A stretch of DNA of 64,000 nt from Smallanthus sonchifolius (Eukaryota; Streptophyta; Magnoliopsida; Asterales; Asteraceae). The notes beneath the pieces are model-generated. The model did not search any database and had not been told where the DNA came from. It was given only the letters and a program-made list of their open reading frames with translations. The position numbers and the translations under genes were made by a program. Position 1 is the first letter of the stretch, and the number at the start of each line of letters is the position of its first letter. Positions 10,841 to 23,066 of the stretch are shown here, piece by piece. The stretch is taken from assembly GCA_023525975.1 (NCBI GenBank), contig CM042021.1, positions 79,367,501 through 79,431,500 of the forward strand. The letters are read 5' to 3'.

Positions 10841-11479
10841 CTCCTTTTCACAAGTATTTGAGCCTCTCATCTTCTCAAATATGGAGTCTACCTCATCCAT
10901 AAAGCAAGCATCTACATCAAATAATGACTACAGATTAGGCTTCAATGGGCCATATCTAAGAATTAAAAGACCATCCATTGATCCTGCATATGCTGTTAAT
11001 GCTATTGAAGCCAGTGAAGCTAGAACAAGCAACTCAAATGTCACCAGCAACAATCTTTCTAACAATTAAGATCAAGATAAGGGTATTGCATCTGATGCTG
11101 CTGATGCTACTGATGTTGCTGGTGCTGCTGATGCTGCTGACAACTCACCTGCAGATGTTGTTGCTGTTGAATACATTTCTGCAAACAACCCTATTGCCAA
11201 TCATCATCTTCCTGATCAAAATCAAAGCAATCTTGACCATGGAATACAATTGGTGTTGTTCCAGCACAAAGAATCAACAAAGAACATCCCTTAGAAAATG
11301 TCATTGGTCATGTTCAATAAGGAGTTCAAACTAAAAGCAAGACTCATGAAGCTAATATTTGTCTATACTCCTGTTTTCTGTCTCAAGTTGAACCAAAGAA
11401 CATAGATGAAGCTTTGCAACACAGCAGTTGGATTGAAGCAATGCAAGAAGAGTTGATGCAATTCAAAAGATAAGAGGCG
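10841..11479 (+). pseudogene. Integrase-reverse transcriptase linker, element B
   Basis: A low-complexity linker usual between copia integrase and RT. From 11090 to 11170 it carries tandem GATGCTGCTG-type triplets (Ala/Asp-rich in frame), again using the TGCTGCTGAT half-motif of this family's hairpin. From about 11390 the RT approach sequence (IEAMQEELMQF) appears. Confidence 0.6.
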
Positions 11480-12897
11480 TGGACCCTAGTTGATCTTCCA
11501 CATGGCCAGACTGCTATAGGCACAAGGTGGGTCTTCAGGAACAAGCAAGATGAAAGAGGGATTATAATTAAGAACAAAGCCAGACTTGTGGCTCAGGGAA
11601 ACACTCAGGAAGAAGGAATTGACTATGATGAAGTCTTTGCTCCTGTAGAATCTTCCTAGCATATGTTGCATCCAAAAGCTTTACTGTTTATCAGATGGAT
11701 GTCAAGAGTGCCTTTATATATGGGAAGATTGATGAGGAATTATATGTCAGACAACCTCTAGGCTTTGTAGATCCCTCACATCCAAACAAAGTTTTCAAAC
11801 TAGACAAGGCTCTATATGGACTACACCAAGCCCCAAGAGCCTGGTATGAGACTTTGTCAGGTTATCTGCTCAGCAACAACTTCAGAAGAGGTGCCATTGA
11901 TCAGACATTGTTTATCAAAGATGAAGGGGGAGAAATTCTATTGGTACAAATATATGTAGATGACATCATCTTTGGATCAACAGAGATGAAATTATGCAAA
12001 GGCTTTGAGATTCTAATGCACTCAAAGTTTGAAATGAGTGTAATGGGTGAACTAAATTTCTTTTTGGGTCTCCAAGTCAAACAAGTTCCAAATGGAATCT
12101 TCATCAGCCAATCCAAATATGTCAAAAGTATCTTGGAAACATTCAAACTGGCTGATTGCTCTGCTGCAAGAACTCCAGTTCAAGTGCATCATCAATTGTC
12201 TCCTGACAAAAATGGCCAAGACACTGATCAACATCAGTACAGGGCAATGATTGGATCTCTCATGTATCTAACTACTTCAAGACCAGATATTATGTTTGTA
12301 GTATGCATGTGTGCAAGATTTCAAGCAGGTCCAAAAACCTCACATCTCCAAGCTGTCAAGAGAATCTGTAAATACCTAAAGGGAGCCCCAAGACATGGGC
12401 TATGGTATTCTAAGAATGAAAAATTCCATCTATATGCAAACACTTACAGTGACTATGGAGGATGCAACTTGGACAAAAAGTCCACATCAGGAGGATTCCA
12501 ATTTCTAGGAGGAAGATTGATTTCCTGGCAATGCAGGAAGCAAACATGTGTTTCAACGTCTACAGTAGAAGCATAATATATTGCAGCTTCCAATTGCTGT
12601 GCACAATTCATCTGGATACATAATCAAATGCTAGATTATGGAATGACTTTCATGGAAACTCCCATTCACATTGACAACAAGAGTGCCATATCAATTACAA
12701 ATAATCCTATGCAATACTCCAAGACAAAACACATTGACATCAGGTATCATTTTATTAGAGATCAAGCCGAGAAAAGAAGAATTATTTTAACCAAAGCTCA
12801 TACAAATGAGAAGTATGCTGACTTATCCACAAAAGCCTTTGATAAAGCTAGATTCAGATATCTAGTTGAATCCATTGGCATGATGAACTTTGATTAA
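11480..12897 (+). pseudogene. pol: Reverse transcriptase-RNase H of copia element B
   Basis: RT begins near GTRWVFRNKQDERG (11520). A stop and a short deletion occur at about 11657. The main frame is then 11695-12576, MDVKSAFIYGKIDEELYV..., with the catalytic YVDD intact at 11953-11964 and LYGLHQAPRAWY upstream. RNase H follows: SRPDIMFVV and the DKKSTSGG motif, then a stop at about 12574 in the conserved STxEAEY segment, and resumption to FDKARFRYLVESIGMMNFD ending at 12897. RT/RNase H copies genomic RNA into DNA in the particle. This copy is inactive because of the stops, though the active-site residues are preserved. Confidence 0.85.
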
Positions 12898-13531
12898 AAT
12901 CTTTCTCTAAAAATATTTAAAAACAAATGTGTGTGTCTTTATCTTGTTGTAAATAAAGTCTTTTAAAAAATAAATGATCTGCAACAAGCATTTTTGCTGC
13001 TGACATGTTTAATCCTCAGTAGCAAAGATTTTGCCACTGACTGCTTTAAGTTATCAGCAGTAACAAGTTTGTTGCAGATAGCTTTAAGGGAATCAGCAGC
13101 AACATCTTTGCTGCAGACCATTACATCCTTCAACAACAACCAAGTTTTGCTACTGATAGACTTAACCTTCCGCAGCAACCAAGTTTGCTGTGGATGGGTA
13201 AAAATGGTTCAAATTAACTTTTACCCGCTGAAAAAGTCACTGTCAGTATTTAACATGACTGCTACAGTTTGTTACAGCTGTAACACAGTAAAAAGTAAAG
13301 CATCACTGTAGATGACTGCTACAATGTGCTTAGCTTCACCTTTTTGTACGGTACAAGTGATCGTTGCCCGAACTTTTGTCGTTATAACAAAATCAAATTC
13401 CCTCCTTCACCTCTTCACATTCAATTTTGACCTAACATTCCATCTTTTCTCCCTCTCTCCCAAGCATTCAAAGCTTCCACACACTTAACCAACTTTTTAA
13501 AGCTTCATCCTTCCCTCCAAACCTCACCAAA
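12898..13531 (+). repeat. Post-pol spacer of element B with six hairpin units
   Basis: No gene. Between about 12978 and 13195 there are six imperfect palindromes starting near 12978, 13015, 13051, 13090, 13128 and 13168, about 38 nt apart, of the form (A)TCAGCAGCAA/TTGCTGCTGA(T). The last has TCCGC paired with GTGGA. The rest is a leader-like stretch with TTACAGCTGTAACA before the ORF3 ATG at 13532. Confidence 0.7.
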
Positions 13532-14935
13532 ATGGCAAGCGTTGAAATTAATAACCCTGATGAAAAGTTCTCAACCTACCACAATTTAACGACATATCTT
13601 GTTAAGGGTAAGAAATCAGAAGGGTTCGATGATATGCTCGACTTTCTGTGTCGATCAAAATTACCCTTTGCTCTGACTGTTAACCCCAAAATCTATACAT
13701 CACATATGGAAGATTTCTGGAATTCTGTCGTCTTCTCTACCGAACAGGGGACTCCCCAAATCAAAGCCAAGGTAGACGGCAAAGACATCACCATTACAGA
13801 AGCTACATTCAGAAAACATCTCAAGCTTCATGACGAGGGTACAACCAACTCATACACCAAAACTGAGTACTTGAGGACCTTTATATCCATAGGGTACACC
13901 AGAAATGAAGATGAATACACAATCGAGAAGGCACTGATGGGTCCCATGGAAGTTCCTGTGTCACACTCTTCTACAATGTATATCTCAGAAGAGGAGTGGA
14001 TGGCATCAACTTAACTTTGCTCTTGCCTCTGCTGTTCATGGTATGGTCACTAGCCAAGGTTTCAATTTCTCTCATTTGATTTTTGAAGATTTAAGATACA
14101 ACCTTCAGAAAGGACCAAAACAAGCATTCTATATGTACCCTAGATTCTTGCAGGAAGTTTTTAACCAGTAATTAAAAGATCTTTCAAAACCTGCAATGGT
14201 CCACCTGATTGGGGGGCATAAAAGATCTGTATGAGAACTGTTTCAGAAAAGTTCACAGGCGTCAATGTTCCATTGTTATCTACAATGATGAACATACAAG
14301 TACCCAGAGTGACAGTTCAGCAGTCCCAGCTGATACTGATCCCACACCCTCCACTTCACAGCCTGAACACACAACTGCTGCCCTTGATTGAACCCCTGTG
14401 CAACCTACTAAGGGTGCACAGGTACAACAAATACTTACCCCTGTTCTTCAAGCCCAACTGGAACAAAGGGCCCTAGTTGAGGTGAGCTATACCAGGAAAA
14501 GAAAGAAAAGCAAGAAAAGTCCTTCTATTCTTGGCTTAGAGGCCCAATCCTAACCCAAAAGCCCTCATACAGAGTCACAACACTTTGATGAGAACACCAT
14601 AAGGGATAGCCACATGATTAGGGAAACTTCCTCGAAAGGATCCCTATTAGGATCAGGACTACACCCCAGGTCCATAGAAATCCCCACTGAGCCCATACAT
14701 TTTTCTTCTTCTCTGAACTTAAGTGGAGAGACTCCTAGTCAAGATGATGTACCTTCTCCAAATGCCACTATCAAGGAGGTACTGATTTACTTGGCTGCTA
14801 ATGTACCAAGCCCAAGTTCATCACCCCAGAAGGTCCACTCTGGGAGTCATGAAAGAGTGGATATGGAAAGAGCTGTCACTACTTCTGGTCCATCAATTGA
14901 CCAGGAGGACAGTGACAACATAATTAAGACACTAA
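13532..14935 (+). pseudogene. ORF3 of element B, N-terminal part
   Basis: Starts MASVEINNPDEKF and is clearly paralogous to A's ORF3 (KAKVDGKDIT, RTFISIGYT, EKALMGP). About 13945 a short deletion relative to A changes frame, so the open frame ends at 14014. The rest (HGMVTSQGFNF, FYMYPRFLQEVF, SEKFTGVNVPLLST) continues in broken frames to 14935, where Ty3 element C is inserted. ORF3 resumes at 25836. See the copy in A for domain layout. Function is unknown. Confidence 0.7.
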
Positions 14936-14940
14936 CCAAG
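14936..14940 (+). repeat. Target-site duplication CCAAG (left) of element C
   Basis: CCAAG directly before TGTGACA is repeated directly after the element at 25831-25835, the 5-bp duplication expected for Ty3 integration. Confidence 0.95.
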
Positions 14941-15763
14941 TGTGACACTTCTGAATTTCACTACTTGTACTCATTCTAGACTTATCAATGAAAATCCGCA
15001 TGACATTTCATTTTACTTGAAATCCTATTCAGACGTTGTTACAATACTAGTTCACATGTGAAACATTACGTTTATGCTTGATTTCAAAGACTTATACTTA
15101 TCTGTGATTGATTCATGGATCGCACGTAGACTTAATTGATCTTTATGACACATTAAATACACATGAACCACCCCCATACATCTCAAACATGTTCTTACAA
15201 CCCATTCAATGTGAATTGATGCTTAAAAGTACTAGTTAGTACTTTCGTGCGATCGTTCGCCTTTTAAACCGTCGTTAACTACGTACCGTCCATGACCGAC
15301 AAATCGTTTAATATGACATTAATTTATGTTTTAAATGTTTAAAATATTCATTTCTTTAATTAAAACAAAGTTTGTTTGCAAAACTTTCCTTAAATAAATC
15401 CTGAAATTCGAAAAACGATCAAAAAGTCCGTTTTCTCGCCCACCGATCGCCAATTACTATAAGCGAATAACGTAACTTTAAATTAAATGGTTTTTAGCTA
15501 AACATACTCTTTTTGTTATGACAATCAACTTTAATGTTGAAAACATTTGCCAATTTCGCTTAGAAATGCTTAAAATCGCAATTTTCGAATGCGCGCACTC
15601 AACCGGATCAAGCTAGGACCCAACCCACCTACTCTTGGACCTAGCCCAAGAAAGAAATCACAAAAAACCCAGCCCCATTGAGGAAAATTTTGCAGATTTG
15701 AGGGCCCTAAAACCCTAAATTGCTTTCCAAGACATTCCATATTTACACCCCTTCAACCATTAG

Positions 15764-15771
15764 TATAAATA
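15764..15771 (+). promoter_or_regulatory. TATA box, element C 5' LTR
   Basis: TATAAATA preceding a pyrimidine-rich CTTGTTTTCTTTGC start region. The identical site in the 3' LTR is at 23890-23897. Confidence 0.7.
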
Positions 15772-16084
15772 GGAGGCTTAGGATCTTGTTTTCTTTGCTA
15801 ATTCTCCCTCAAACACTCCCAACTCCTCCTAAGTTGTGAAATCCCTTCCCAACCTTGAAGATTTCGAAAATCCCTTAGAGGATTCCAAGAGTTTGAAGAT
15901 CAAACAAGTAAGTAACCCTCCGAAGTTGAATACCGTCTTTTTATTTTATTCTTTCTTCATCCCCTCAATCTTTTTCTATTTTCTATCCATGATCACTTGA
16001 TCATGTGAAACCTCAGCCCTAAAAACCCTTTAATAATCTTAATCAAAAAAATAAATCAAGCTAACATCACCAACTAACAAACAA

Positions 16085-16340
16085 AGGATCCCGTTTGCAA
16101 TGGCGGCTATGCCGTCGCATTCTGCGAATCCTTAAGACAACTATTGCAAAAGTGGCTATGCCGATGCTTTAGTATGTTCTTGCTAACTTAAAACATGTTA
16201 TTTTATCTATATTATCACTTATATGAACTCACACACTAATTAAATATAGAATCCGCTTGCTCGTGTCGGCTATGCCGATTGCATTCTGTGATTCTCCAAA
16301 ACGCTTCTGTGAATATCATGGCTAGACCGGTGACACGGGA
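16085..16340 (+). repeat. CGGCTATGCCG hairpin units in element C LTR
   Basis: Three palindromic cores are present: CGGC-TAT-GCCG at 16104-16114, a weaker GGC-TAT-GCC at 16153-16164, and the perfect TCGGC-TAT-GCCGA at 16266-16278. The first and third lie inside longer imperfect hairpins with outer arms (GGAT/ATCC and GAATC/GATTC). They sit between the donor-like site at 15908 and the acceptor-like site at 16940. The 3' LTR carries the same units. Confidence 0.65.
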
Positions 16341-16940
16341 CGTTTTGGCTAACCTAATATGATTATATTATGTATTATAATAACATAATAACATTCGTCT
16401 AATTTTTATTTGCGCGTTCGGTAATCTTAAAACCCTAAACGGACCACTTAAGTGCAACCATTGATTTTGGACAGAAACTGTGCTGAATTTAATTGAGCGT
16501 AACTTGACCATAATTAATCTAAACTGAGCAAACTCAATTTCCACGACGTATTTTGTCGAATTTCTATTCCAAACATAATTGGATCGTTTTCTAATTCTAA
16601 AGTATGACTCCGTAGTAGCCAAAACGGGACAGAAACCTTTTTCAGTACCTTCTGTCTTGTTGGACTATTTTGGCTATGATCCGAGACTGAAATGGAAAAA
16701 CTTTCTAAACAAAACTTCTTCAGAACGACTTAATCTAATTCCCTGTAAAATTTCATAATTTTTAGACGTCGTTTGATATTTTTAACAATCCCGTTTCTGT
16801 TCAGCTACTTTGCTGTCCAAATCTGAAAATCAACTAAAACTCTATTTTTGCAACTAATTCTTAATCTTATGACCCGAACCGCCTATCTAACACTCGTAAC
16901 CATCGAACCTACCCTAAAACTGGTTTATTTATTTATTTAG

Positions 16941-17002
16941 GGTCTGGTCCATGATTCATCTCGTCTATTCGTTCAAGTTTCTTATCTCGTCTAGCTTTCA
17001 AG
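16941..17002 (+). promoter_or_regulatory. Putative leader mini-exon of LTR C
   Basis: 62 nt between TTTAG|GG (16940) and CAAG|GTGAG (17002/17003). The next acceptor TTTCAG|GTGA ends at 17465. An upstream donor-like AA|GTAAGT lies at 15908. The module is shared with LTRs K, D, H and F. In the 3' LTR copy the second donor is mutated to GGTTAG. Confidence 0.4.
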
Positions 17003-17710
17003 GTGAGACTTCATAGCCCCACTTTATTCAAATCGTTTTGGGGGAAACATGTACGCGTTGGCACGTATTAAAACACGCTTTCAAACAATTCTAAAACAAG
17101 CGAATCATATATGTATGTGAGTAAATGAACACAACATGATAAATGTTAAACATGCAAATCCTTAACTTGAAACTTTCAAGCCAACGGTAGTACAGATATG
17201 GGCCATAGGATGGAAACCGCATATACTTTATGGACAACTTTTAGTTGGGCATCTTATTCGTTATTAGTGCAACTTGCGAGTTGTACCACTTATTCGTTAC
17301 TCATCATTTTAGGTTGGATTTGCTAATCATGTGTTTGTTTTATTACGTGCTATATGATGATCTTGGAATATGAATTGTCACCTTTGCCAAACTTATACTT
17401 TTATTAAACCTGTGATTTCTCACCAACTATTTTTAGTTGACACTTGTTTTTCGTACATGTTTCAGGTGATTAAGCTCGTGATAGGTCAAGTCAATATCAC
17501 ATAGGATTTGCCTAGATATCAATTGAAGAATCTTATTTTAAGTTGCTTGTCTTTTGAACATGTTATCTGTTTGGTTTAATTCGAAACTTATGTAATTGGG
17601 ATTTTTTTTAATATTATGAAACTTTAATAGTAAATGTCTTTATTCCATTGTGTTCTTTTGTCAATTAAGTCGCACCCGTGGTTAAGATGCACGGTTGGGG
17701 TGTGACAGAT

Positions 17711-17722
17711 TGGTATCAGAGC
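17711..17722 (+). other. Primer binding site (initiator-Met tRNA), element C
   Basis: TGGTATCAGAGC, complementary to the 3' end of plant initiator-Met tRNA, three bases after the LTR end. It primes minus-strand synthesis. Confidence 0.95.
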
Positions 17723-17831
17723 CGTGGTTATAGAGAATTAGGCAATCATTTGACCTAGACTATAACCTAAGCTCCCCTTTGAAACTTATATGCTTATGTG
17801 ATTCTAACCCACTAACTCTCTTATCTTTAGT

Positions 17832-18119
17832 ATGTCGTCGTACTCTGCTGACATCTCTAGCAATTCAAGCCTTATTTCCGATGATGGGTCCCAAAGCCCA
17901 ATTAGTTGGAGTAGGCTAATCTCACCACGATCATCTTTCTCTGGAAGCCTGCTACCCTCGAAACATAATGTCAAGCCCCAGTTAATCTCCGATGCGACAA
18001 GCCGGCCTGCACCGAAGCCTGAAGTAATCAACATATCAAGTGATTCAGAATCCGAAGACCAAGAGAGCCATTTGGAACCACTTCTGAGGCCCAACTCCCG
18101 TTCAAGAAAAGAAAGCTGA
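17832..18119 (+). CDS. Short upstream ORF of element C (truncated relative of D's upstream ORF)
   Basis: A 95-residue Ser-rich acidic protein beginning MSSYSADISSNSS, located between primer site and gag. Element D has at the same place a 252-residue ORF starting MSTHSHSDPVSDTES, so the position and Ser/acidic start are shared, although the sequences are far apart. Here the frame closes after a basic stretch (RSRKES) and the coiled-coil and hydrophobic C-terminus seen in D are absent, so this is probably a decayed copy. I know no function. It contains an acidic motif INISSDSESEDQES. It lies in the transcript leader, so it could also act as an upstream ORF that limits gag translation. Confidence 0.45.
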   Translation: MSSYSADISSNSSLISDDGSQSPISWSRLISPRSSFSGSLLPSKHNVKPQLISDATSRPAPKPEVINISSDSESEDQESHLEPLLRPNSRSRKES

Positions 18120-18550
18120 CTTGTGAAGCTGAATCCAACTCTTGGGCAAGGCCCAATCCATAATGTTCTCATCAAAATCAAAGGCTTGGATAGTGATACT
18201 AGAGACACGTGTAATCTGGAAGGATGAGCGCCTGTACACCGGGGGTCTTGTCAAAGGAAAGTGAGGCACGTTCATTACGAGTCGCACTTACCTGGGGACC
18301 CTTGGAGTGAGTGCTCACTTATAGGCTAAAACACGTCTCACTAGTATCATTCATCCGAATCTTGAATTTTGACTAGTCAGTTTTGACTTTATATTTCATT
18401 TGTAATTCGACATATATGTTTTAAATATATGTTTTATTTATCTTGTAAGACATTAATATTAATGAATGAGTGATTTTATTTATAAATATTGTCACTTTTA
18501 ATTCTTGAATGTCTATCCTAACTACCGACTTATGATTTCTTTTTCGTTGA
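18120..18550 (+). other. Leader between upstream ORF and gag, element C
   Basis: Non-coding. At 18305-18340 it has a block (GAGTG...TATAGGCTAAA...CACGTCTC) nearly identical to the leader of the Ty3 family E/F (minus strand 54021-54053 and 46363-46394), whose surroundings are otherwise diverged. A packaging or dimerisation signal is one possible role. Confidence 0.45.
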
Positions 18551-21500
18551 ATGCCTCCTCATCGTGATCCTGATAACACCATGGCTAACACTAGTGAAGC
18601 CTCCGCCGAAACCACCGCCATAGCCACCCTGCTCACTCAACAACTTGCTGCGGTCTTACCCACTATTGTCACTCAAATCAACAACTCCACCGGAGGATCT
18701 AGTGGGAGTGTTTGTACTTTCAAGCACTTCAACTATTGTAACCCACACAAGTACCTTGGATGTGAAGGTGCCACAGGGCTATTGCAATGGTTTGAAGGCA
18801 TGGAGAACACATTTGAGATGAGTGACTGCCCCGATGAACTTAAGGTAAAATATGCTTCAAGTGCCTTCCAAAGGAGGGCACTGACTTGGTGGAATGCTGA
18901 AAAGAAAATTCGGGGTAGGGAAGGAGCTCTTGCTATGACTTGGGATAAGCTCAAGGAAATTATGATCGAGGAGTTCTGTCCTAGCAATGAGATGAAGAAG
19001 TTGGAGATTGAGCTGTGGGACCTTACCCAGGATAGTGGGGAGAGTGAGGCGTACACCACACGCTTTCATGAACTCTGCATCCTAGTCCCTCATCTGGTTA
19101 CACCCTTGACCCGAATGATTGATCGTTATATTGGAGGCCTTCCGCCTCAAATTCGGGGTACTGTCATGGGTAGTAGCCCATCAACACTTGAAGCTGATAT
19201 TTGTTTTTCTGCGTCCTTAACGGACGATCTAGTTAAGTCTGGAGTTCTATTCAGGAAAGGTGACAAGAGAGTTAAGGTGGAAGTGGCAAAAAAGCCTGAG
19301 TATCGCCACAAGAAGCAAAAGACCTCTAAAAGCTTTGCCATGGTTACCCCAGCTGTTCCTGTTGCCCAAGTAGCACCTAGACCTGCACCTGGCACGAAGC
19401 CATATAGTGGACCTCACCCGCTGTGTGCAAGGTGTCAATACCATCACCTTACTACTGTTCAATGTCGTTCGTGCACTAAATGTGGAAGGCTTGGTCATTT
19501 TGCTAACGCTTGTCGCGTAGCTGAAAAGGCTGCTACTACCCAAACTGCCACTCCTGCCATCATCAATGGTAGGGCCTGTTATGAATGTGGTTCTCCTGAT
19601 CACTACAAAAACCAATGCCCGAAGCTCAACAACAATAACCGAGGTGCACGTGCTCGCACTTTTGCCATAGGAGCAACCGAGGCCAGAAATGACAATGCCG
19701 TGGTTACTGGTACGTTTCTCATCAATAATCGTTATGCCTCTATCTTATTTGATACCGGAGCGGATAAAAGCTTTGTCTCCTTAGAATTTAACCTTTACTT
19801 AAAACTTGTCGTACCGCTCTTGAACCTTCTTATACTATAGAAATAGCTGATGGCAAACTAACTGTTGTGCATTCCGTTGTCCGAGGTTGTGCTCTAACTC
19901 TCAACGATCACACATTCTCTATCGACCTGATTCCCATCACTCTTGGGAGTTTTGATATCATCGTGGGAATGGATTGGCTATCCCACAATCATGCGGAAAT
20001 CAACTGTTCGGAGAAACTCATTCGTATCCCTCTACCATCCAGTGAGACCTTGAAAATCTTTGGAGAGAAACCTTGCAAAGGTTTGAAATTCATCTCCTGC
20101 ATGAAGGCACGTAGATATTTAAGGAAGCGATACTATGCTTTCTTGGCACATGTGGTCAAGAAATCTGAAGAAAAGGAATTACAAGATATACTGATCATCC
20201 GAGATTTTCCGGAAGTATTCCCTGATGACTTGCATGGACTCCCTCCAACTCGACAAGTTGAATTTCGGATTGATCTTTTACCGGGAGCTAACCCCATTGC
20301 CAAATCTTCGTACCGCCTAGCCCCTTCTGAGATGCAAGAACTATCTAGCTAACTGCAAGAGCTGCTGGACAAGGGATTCATTAGACCACGCTTCTCACCT
20401 TGGGGAGCTCCGGTTCTCTTTGTCAAGAAGAAGGAAGGGTCCTTCCGCATGTGCATCGACTACCGTGAACTAAACAAGCTTACCATCAAGAATCGTTACC
20501 CGCTACCTAGGATCGATGACCTTTTTGATCAACTGCAAGGAGCAACTTGTTTCTCGAAGATTGACCTCCGATCTGGGTATCATCAACTCCGAGTCCATGA
20601 AGAGGACATTCCCAAAACTGCTTTTAGAACTCGTTATGGACACTATGAGTTCATGGTTATGCCTTTTGGGTTAACCAATGCGCCCGCGGTGTTCATGGAC
20701 CTCATGAACCATGTCTGCAAACCCTACCTAGATCAATTTGTCATTGTCTTCATCGATGACATCTTGATCTACTCCCGAACCAAAGAGGATCATACAACCC
20801 ACCTTAAGCTGATTTTGGAACTCTTGAAGAAGGAACAACTTTATGCTAAATTCTCCAAGTGTGAATTCTGGCTTAGAGAAATTCATTTCTTGGGTCACGT
20901 GATCAACAACCAGGGTATACACGTCGATCCAGCCAAAGTCACCGCTATCAAGAATTGGAGTACACCATCCACACCCTCTGAGATCCGTTCGTTTCTGGGT
21001 TTGGCGGGTTATTATCGAAGATTCATCCCGAACTTTTCGAAGATTGCCCTGCCTCTCACTACATTAACTCAGAAAAATAAGCCTTTCGTCTGGGAACAAA
21101 AGCAAGAAGATGCGTTCCAAACTCTTAAGCAGAAATTGTGCAACTCCCCTATTCTAAGTCTTCCCAATGGCAATGATGATTTCGTTGTATACTGTGATGC
21201 CTCAAACCAAGGTCTTGGTTGCGTGTTGATGCAACGAGACAAGGTCATAGCCTATGCATCCAGACAAATCAAGGTTCACGAAAAGAACTACACCACTCAT
21301 GACCTTGAGTTGGGTGCGGTGGTCTTTGCTTTGAAAATCTGGAGACATTATCTCTACGGCACTAAATGTGTGGTTTTTACTGATCACAAGAGCCTTCAAC
21401 ATATTCTGAACCAGAAAGAACTCAACATGAGGCAGCGACGTTGGGTTGAATTACTTAGTGACTACGATTGCGAAATTCGTTACCACCCGGGGAAAGCTAA

Positions 21501-23031
21501 TGTGGTGGCTGAAGCCCTTAGCCGTAAGGACCGAATCAAACCCACCCGTGTGCGAGCCATGGGAATGTTGGTCCAAACCAGTCTCAAAGATAAGATCCTC
21601 CTAGCTCAAAAACAAGTTGTTACAAATGATGAGTTGAAGAAGGATTTGGATTGTGGTGTCGAAAAGCACTTGGAACCCAAACCCGATGATCTCCTTTACT
21701 TCATGGGTCGAATTTGGATCCCCGACTCAAGTGAGCTCCGAACCCTTATCCTTGAGGAAGCACATAAATGCCGTTATTCTGTTCATCCCGGTGCTGATAA
21801 GATGTATCACGACTTGAAAGAGTTTTATTGGTGGCCAGGGATGAAGAAAGACATCGCCCTCTATGTAGGGAAGTGTCTTACTTGCTCTAAAGTTAAAGCT
21901 GAGCACCAGAAACCATCTGGTCTTCTCCAACAACCCGAAATCCCACAATGGAAATGGGAGCAAATTTCCATGGACTTCATCACTAAGCTTCTGCGAACCT
22001 CTAGTGGTCATGACTCCATCTGGGTCATTGTTGACCGCTTAACCAAATCCGCTCATTTTCTCCCAATCCGTGAGGACTACAAAATGGAGAAGCTTTCCAG
22101 ACTCTATATCAATGAGGTCGTGACACGTCACGGTGTCCCTCTATCCATTATCTCCGACCGTGATAGCCGTTTTACCTCCTGATTCTGGCAATCTTTACAG
22201 AAAGCTTTGGGAACTCGTTTGAACCTTAGCACGGCTTACCATCCCCAGACTGATGGTCAAAGTGAAAGGACCATACAGACCTTGGAAGACATGCTCCGTT
22301 CTTGTGTGATTGACTTTGGAGGAAGTTGGGATCAACACTTGCCACTCATCGAATTCTCTTACAACAATAGTTACCATACGAGCATCAAGTGCGCCCCTTT
22401 CGAGGCTCTATATGGTAGGAAGTGTCGATCTCCGGTGTGTTGGACCGAGATCGGAGACGCTCAAATCACCGGTCCCGAACTCATTCAAGAAACCACCGAC
22501 AAGATACTTCAAATTCAAGAAAGACTCAAGGCCTCTCGCGATCGTCAAAAGAGTTATGTTGACACCCGTAGGAAGCCCCTTGAATTTCAAGTCGGTGATA
22601 GAGTCTTACTCAAGGTTTCCCCCTGGAAAGGTGTTGTCCAATTTGGGAAGAAGGGAAAGCTAGCCCCTAGGTTCGTTGGGCCATTCGAAATTCTTGAAAG
22701 GATTGGCCCAGTAGCCTATAGACTCAAGCTACCAACCGAACTTTGTAACGTTCATGAAGTTTTTCATGTATCAAACCTTAAAATTTGCCTTGCTGATGAC
22801 ACACTTCAAGTTCCTCTGGATGATGTTCGTATCGACAACTCTATGCATTTCGTCGAAAAGCCCATTGAAATCATGGACCGTGAAGTCAAGCAACTCAAGC
22901 GTAACCGCATCCCTATCCTGAAAGTTCGTTGGGAAGCCAAGCATGGTCTTGATTTCACCTGGGAATGTGAAGACCAAATGAAACATAAGGACCCTCATCT
23001 CTTTCTAGACCCTACAGCCTCTACTAGTTGA
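18551..23031 (+). pseudogene. gag-pol: gag-pol polyprotein of Ty3 element C
   Basis: Starts MPPHRDPDN. In order: the gag capsid region with ALTWWNAEKKIRG; zinc knuckles CTKCGRLGHFANAC and CYECGSPDHYKNQC; aspartic protease ILFDTGADKSFVS; RT from about 20330 with FIDDILIYSRT; RNase H with VYCDASNQGLG and TDHKSLQHI; integrase with HHCC (HPGADKMYHD...CLTCSKVKAEH), core Asp in MDFITKL, Asp in IISDRDSRF and Glu in PLIEFSYNN; and a C-terminal chromodomain-like segment (VKQLKRNRIPILKVRW). Order RT-RH-INT and the tail mark a Tekay/Del chromovirus. Damage: a frameshift near 19800 in protease, a TAA at 20350 and a TGA at 22180. Both stops are where relatives read Gln and Arg, consistent with C-to-T decay. 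Catalytic residues are otherwise intact. Confidence 0.95.
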
Positions 23032-23053
23032 ATTTCGGGGACGAAATTCTTTT

Positions 23054-23066
23054 AACTAGGGGAGAC
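23054..23066 (+). other. Polypurine tract, element C
   Basis: AACTAGGGGAGAC directly before the 3' LTR, preceded by the ATTTCGGGGACGAAATTC block typical of chromoviruses. Confidence 0.85.

Larger units (their letters stand above)
14941..17707 (+). repeat. 5' LTR of element C
   Basis: TGTGACACTTCTG... to ...GGTTGGGGTGTGACA. Contains a TATA box at 15764, a donor-like AA|GTAAGT at 15908, a hairpin-rich segment at 16085-16340, and the mini-exon 16941-17002 with TTTCAG|GTGA at 17465. The long open stretches on either strand are shadows with no protein signature. Confidence 0.95.
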
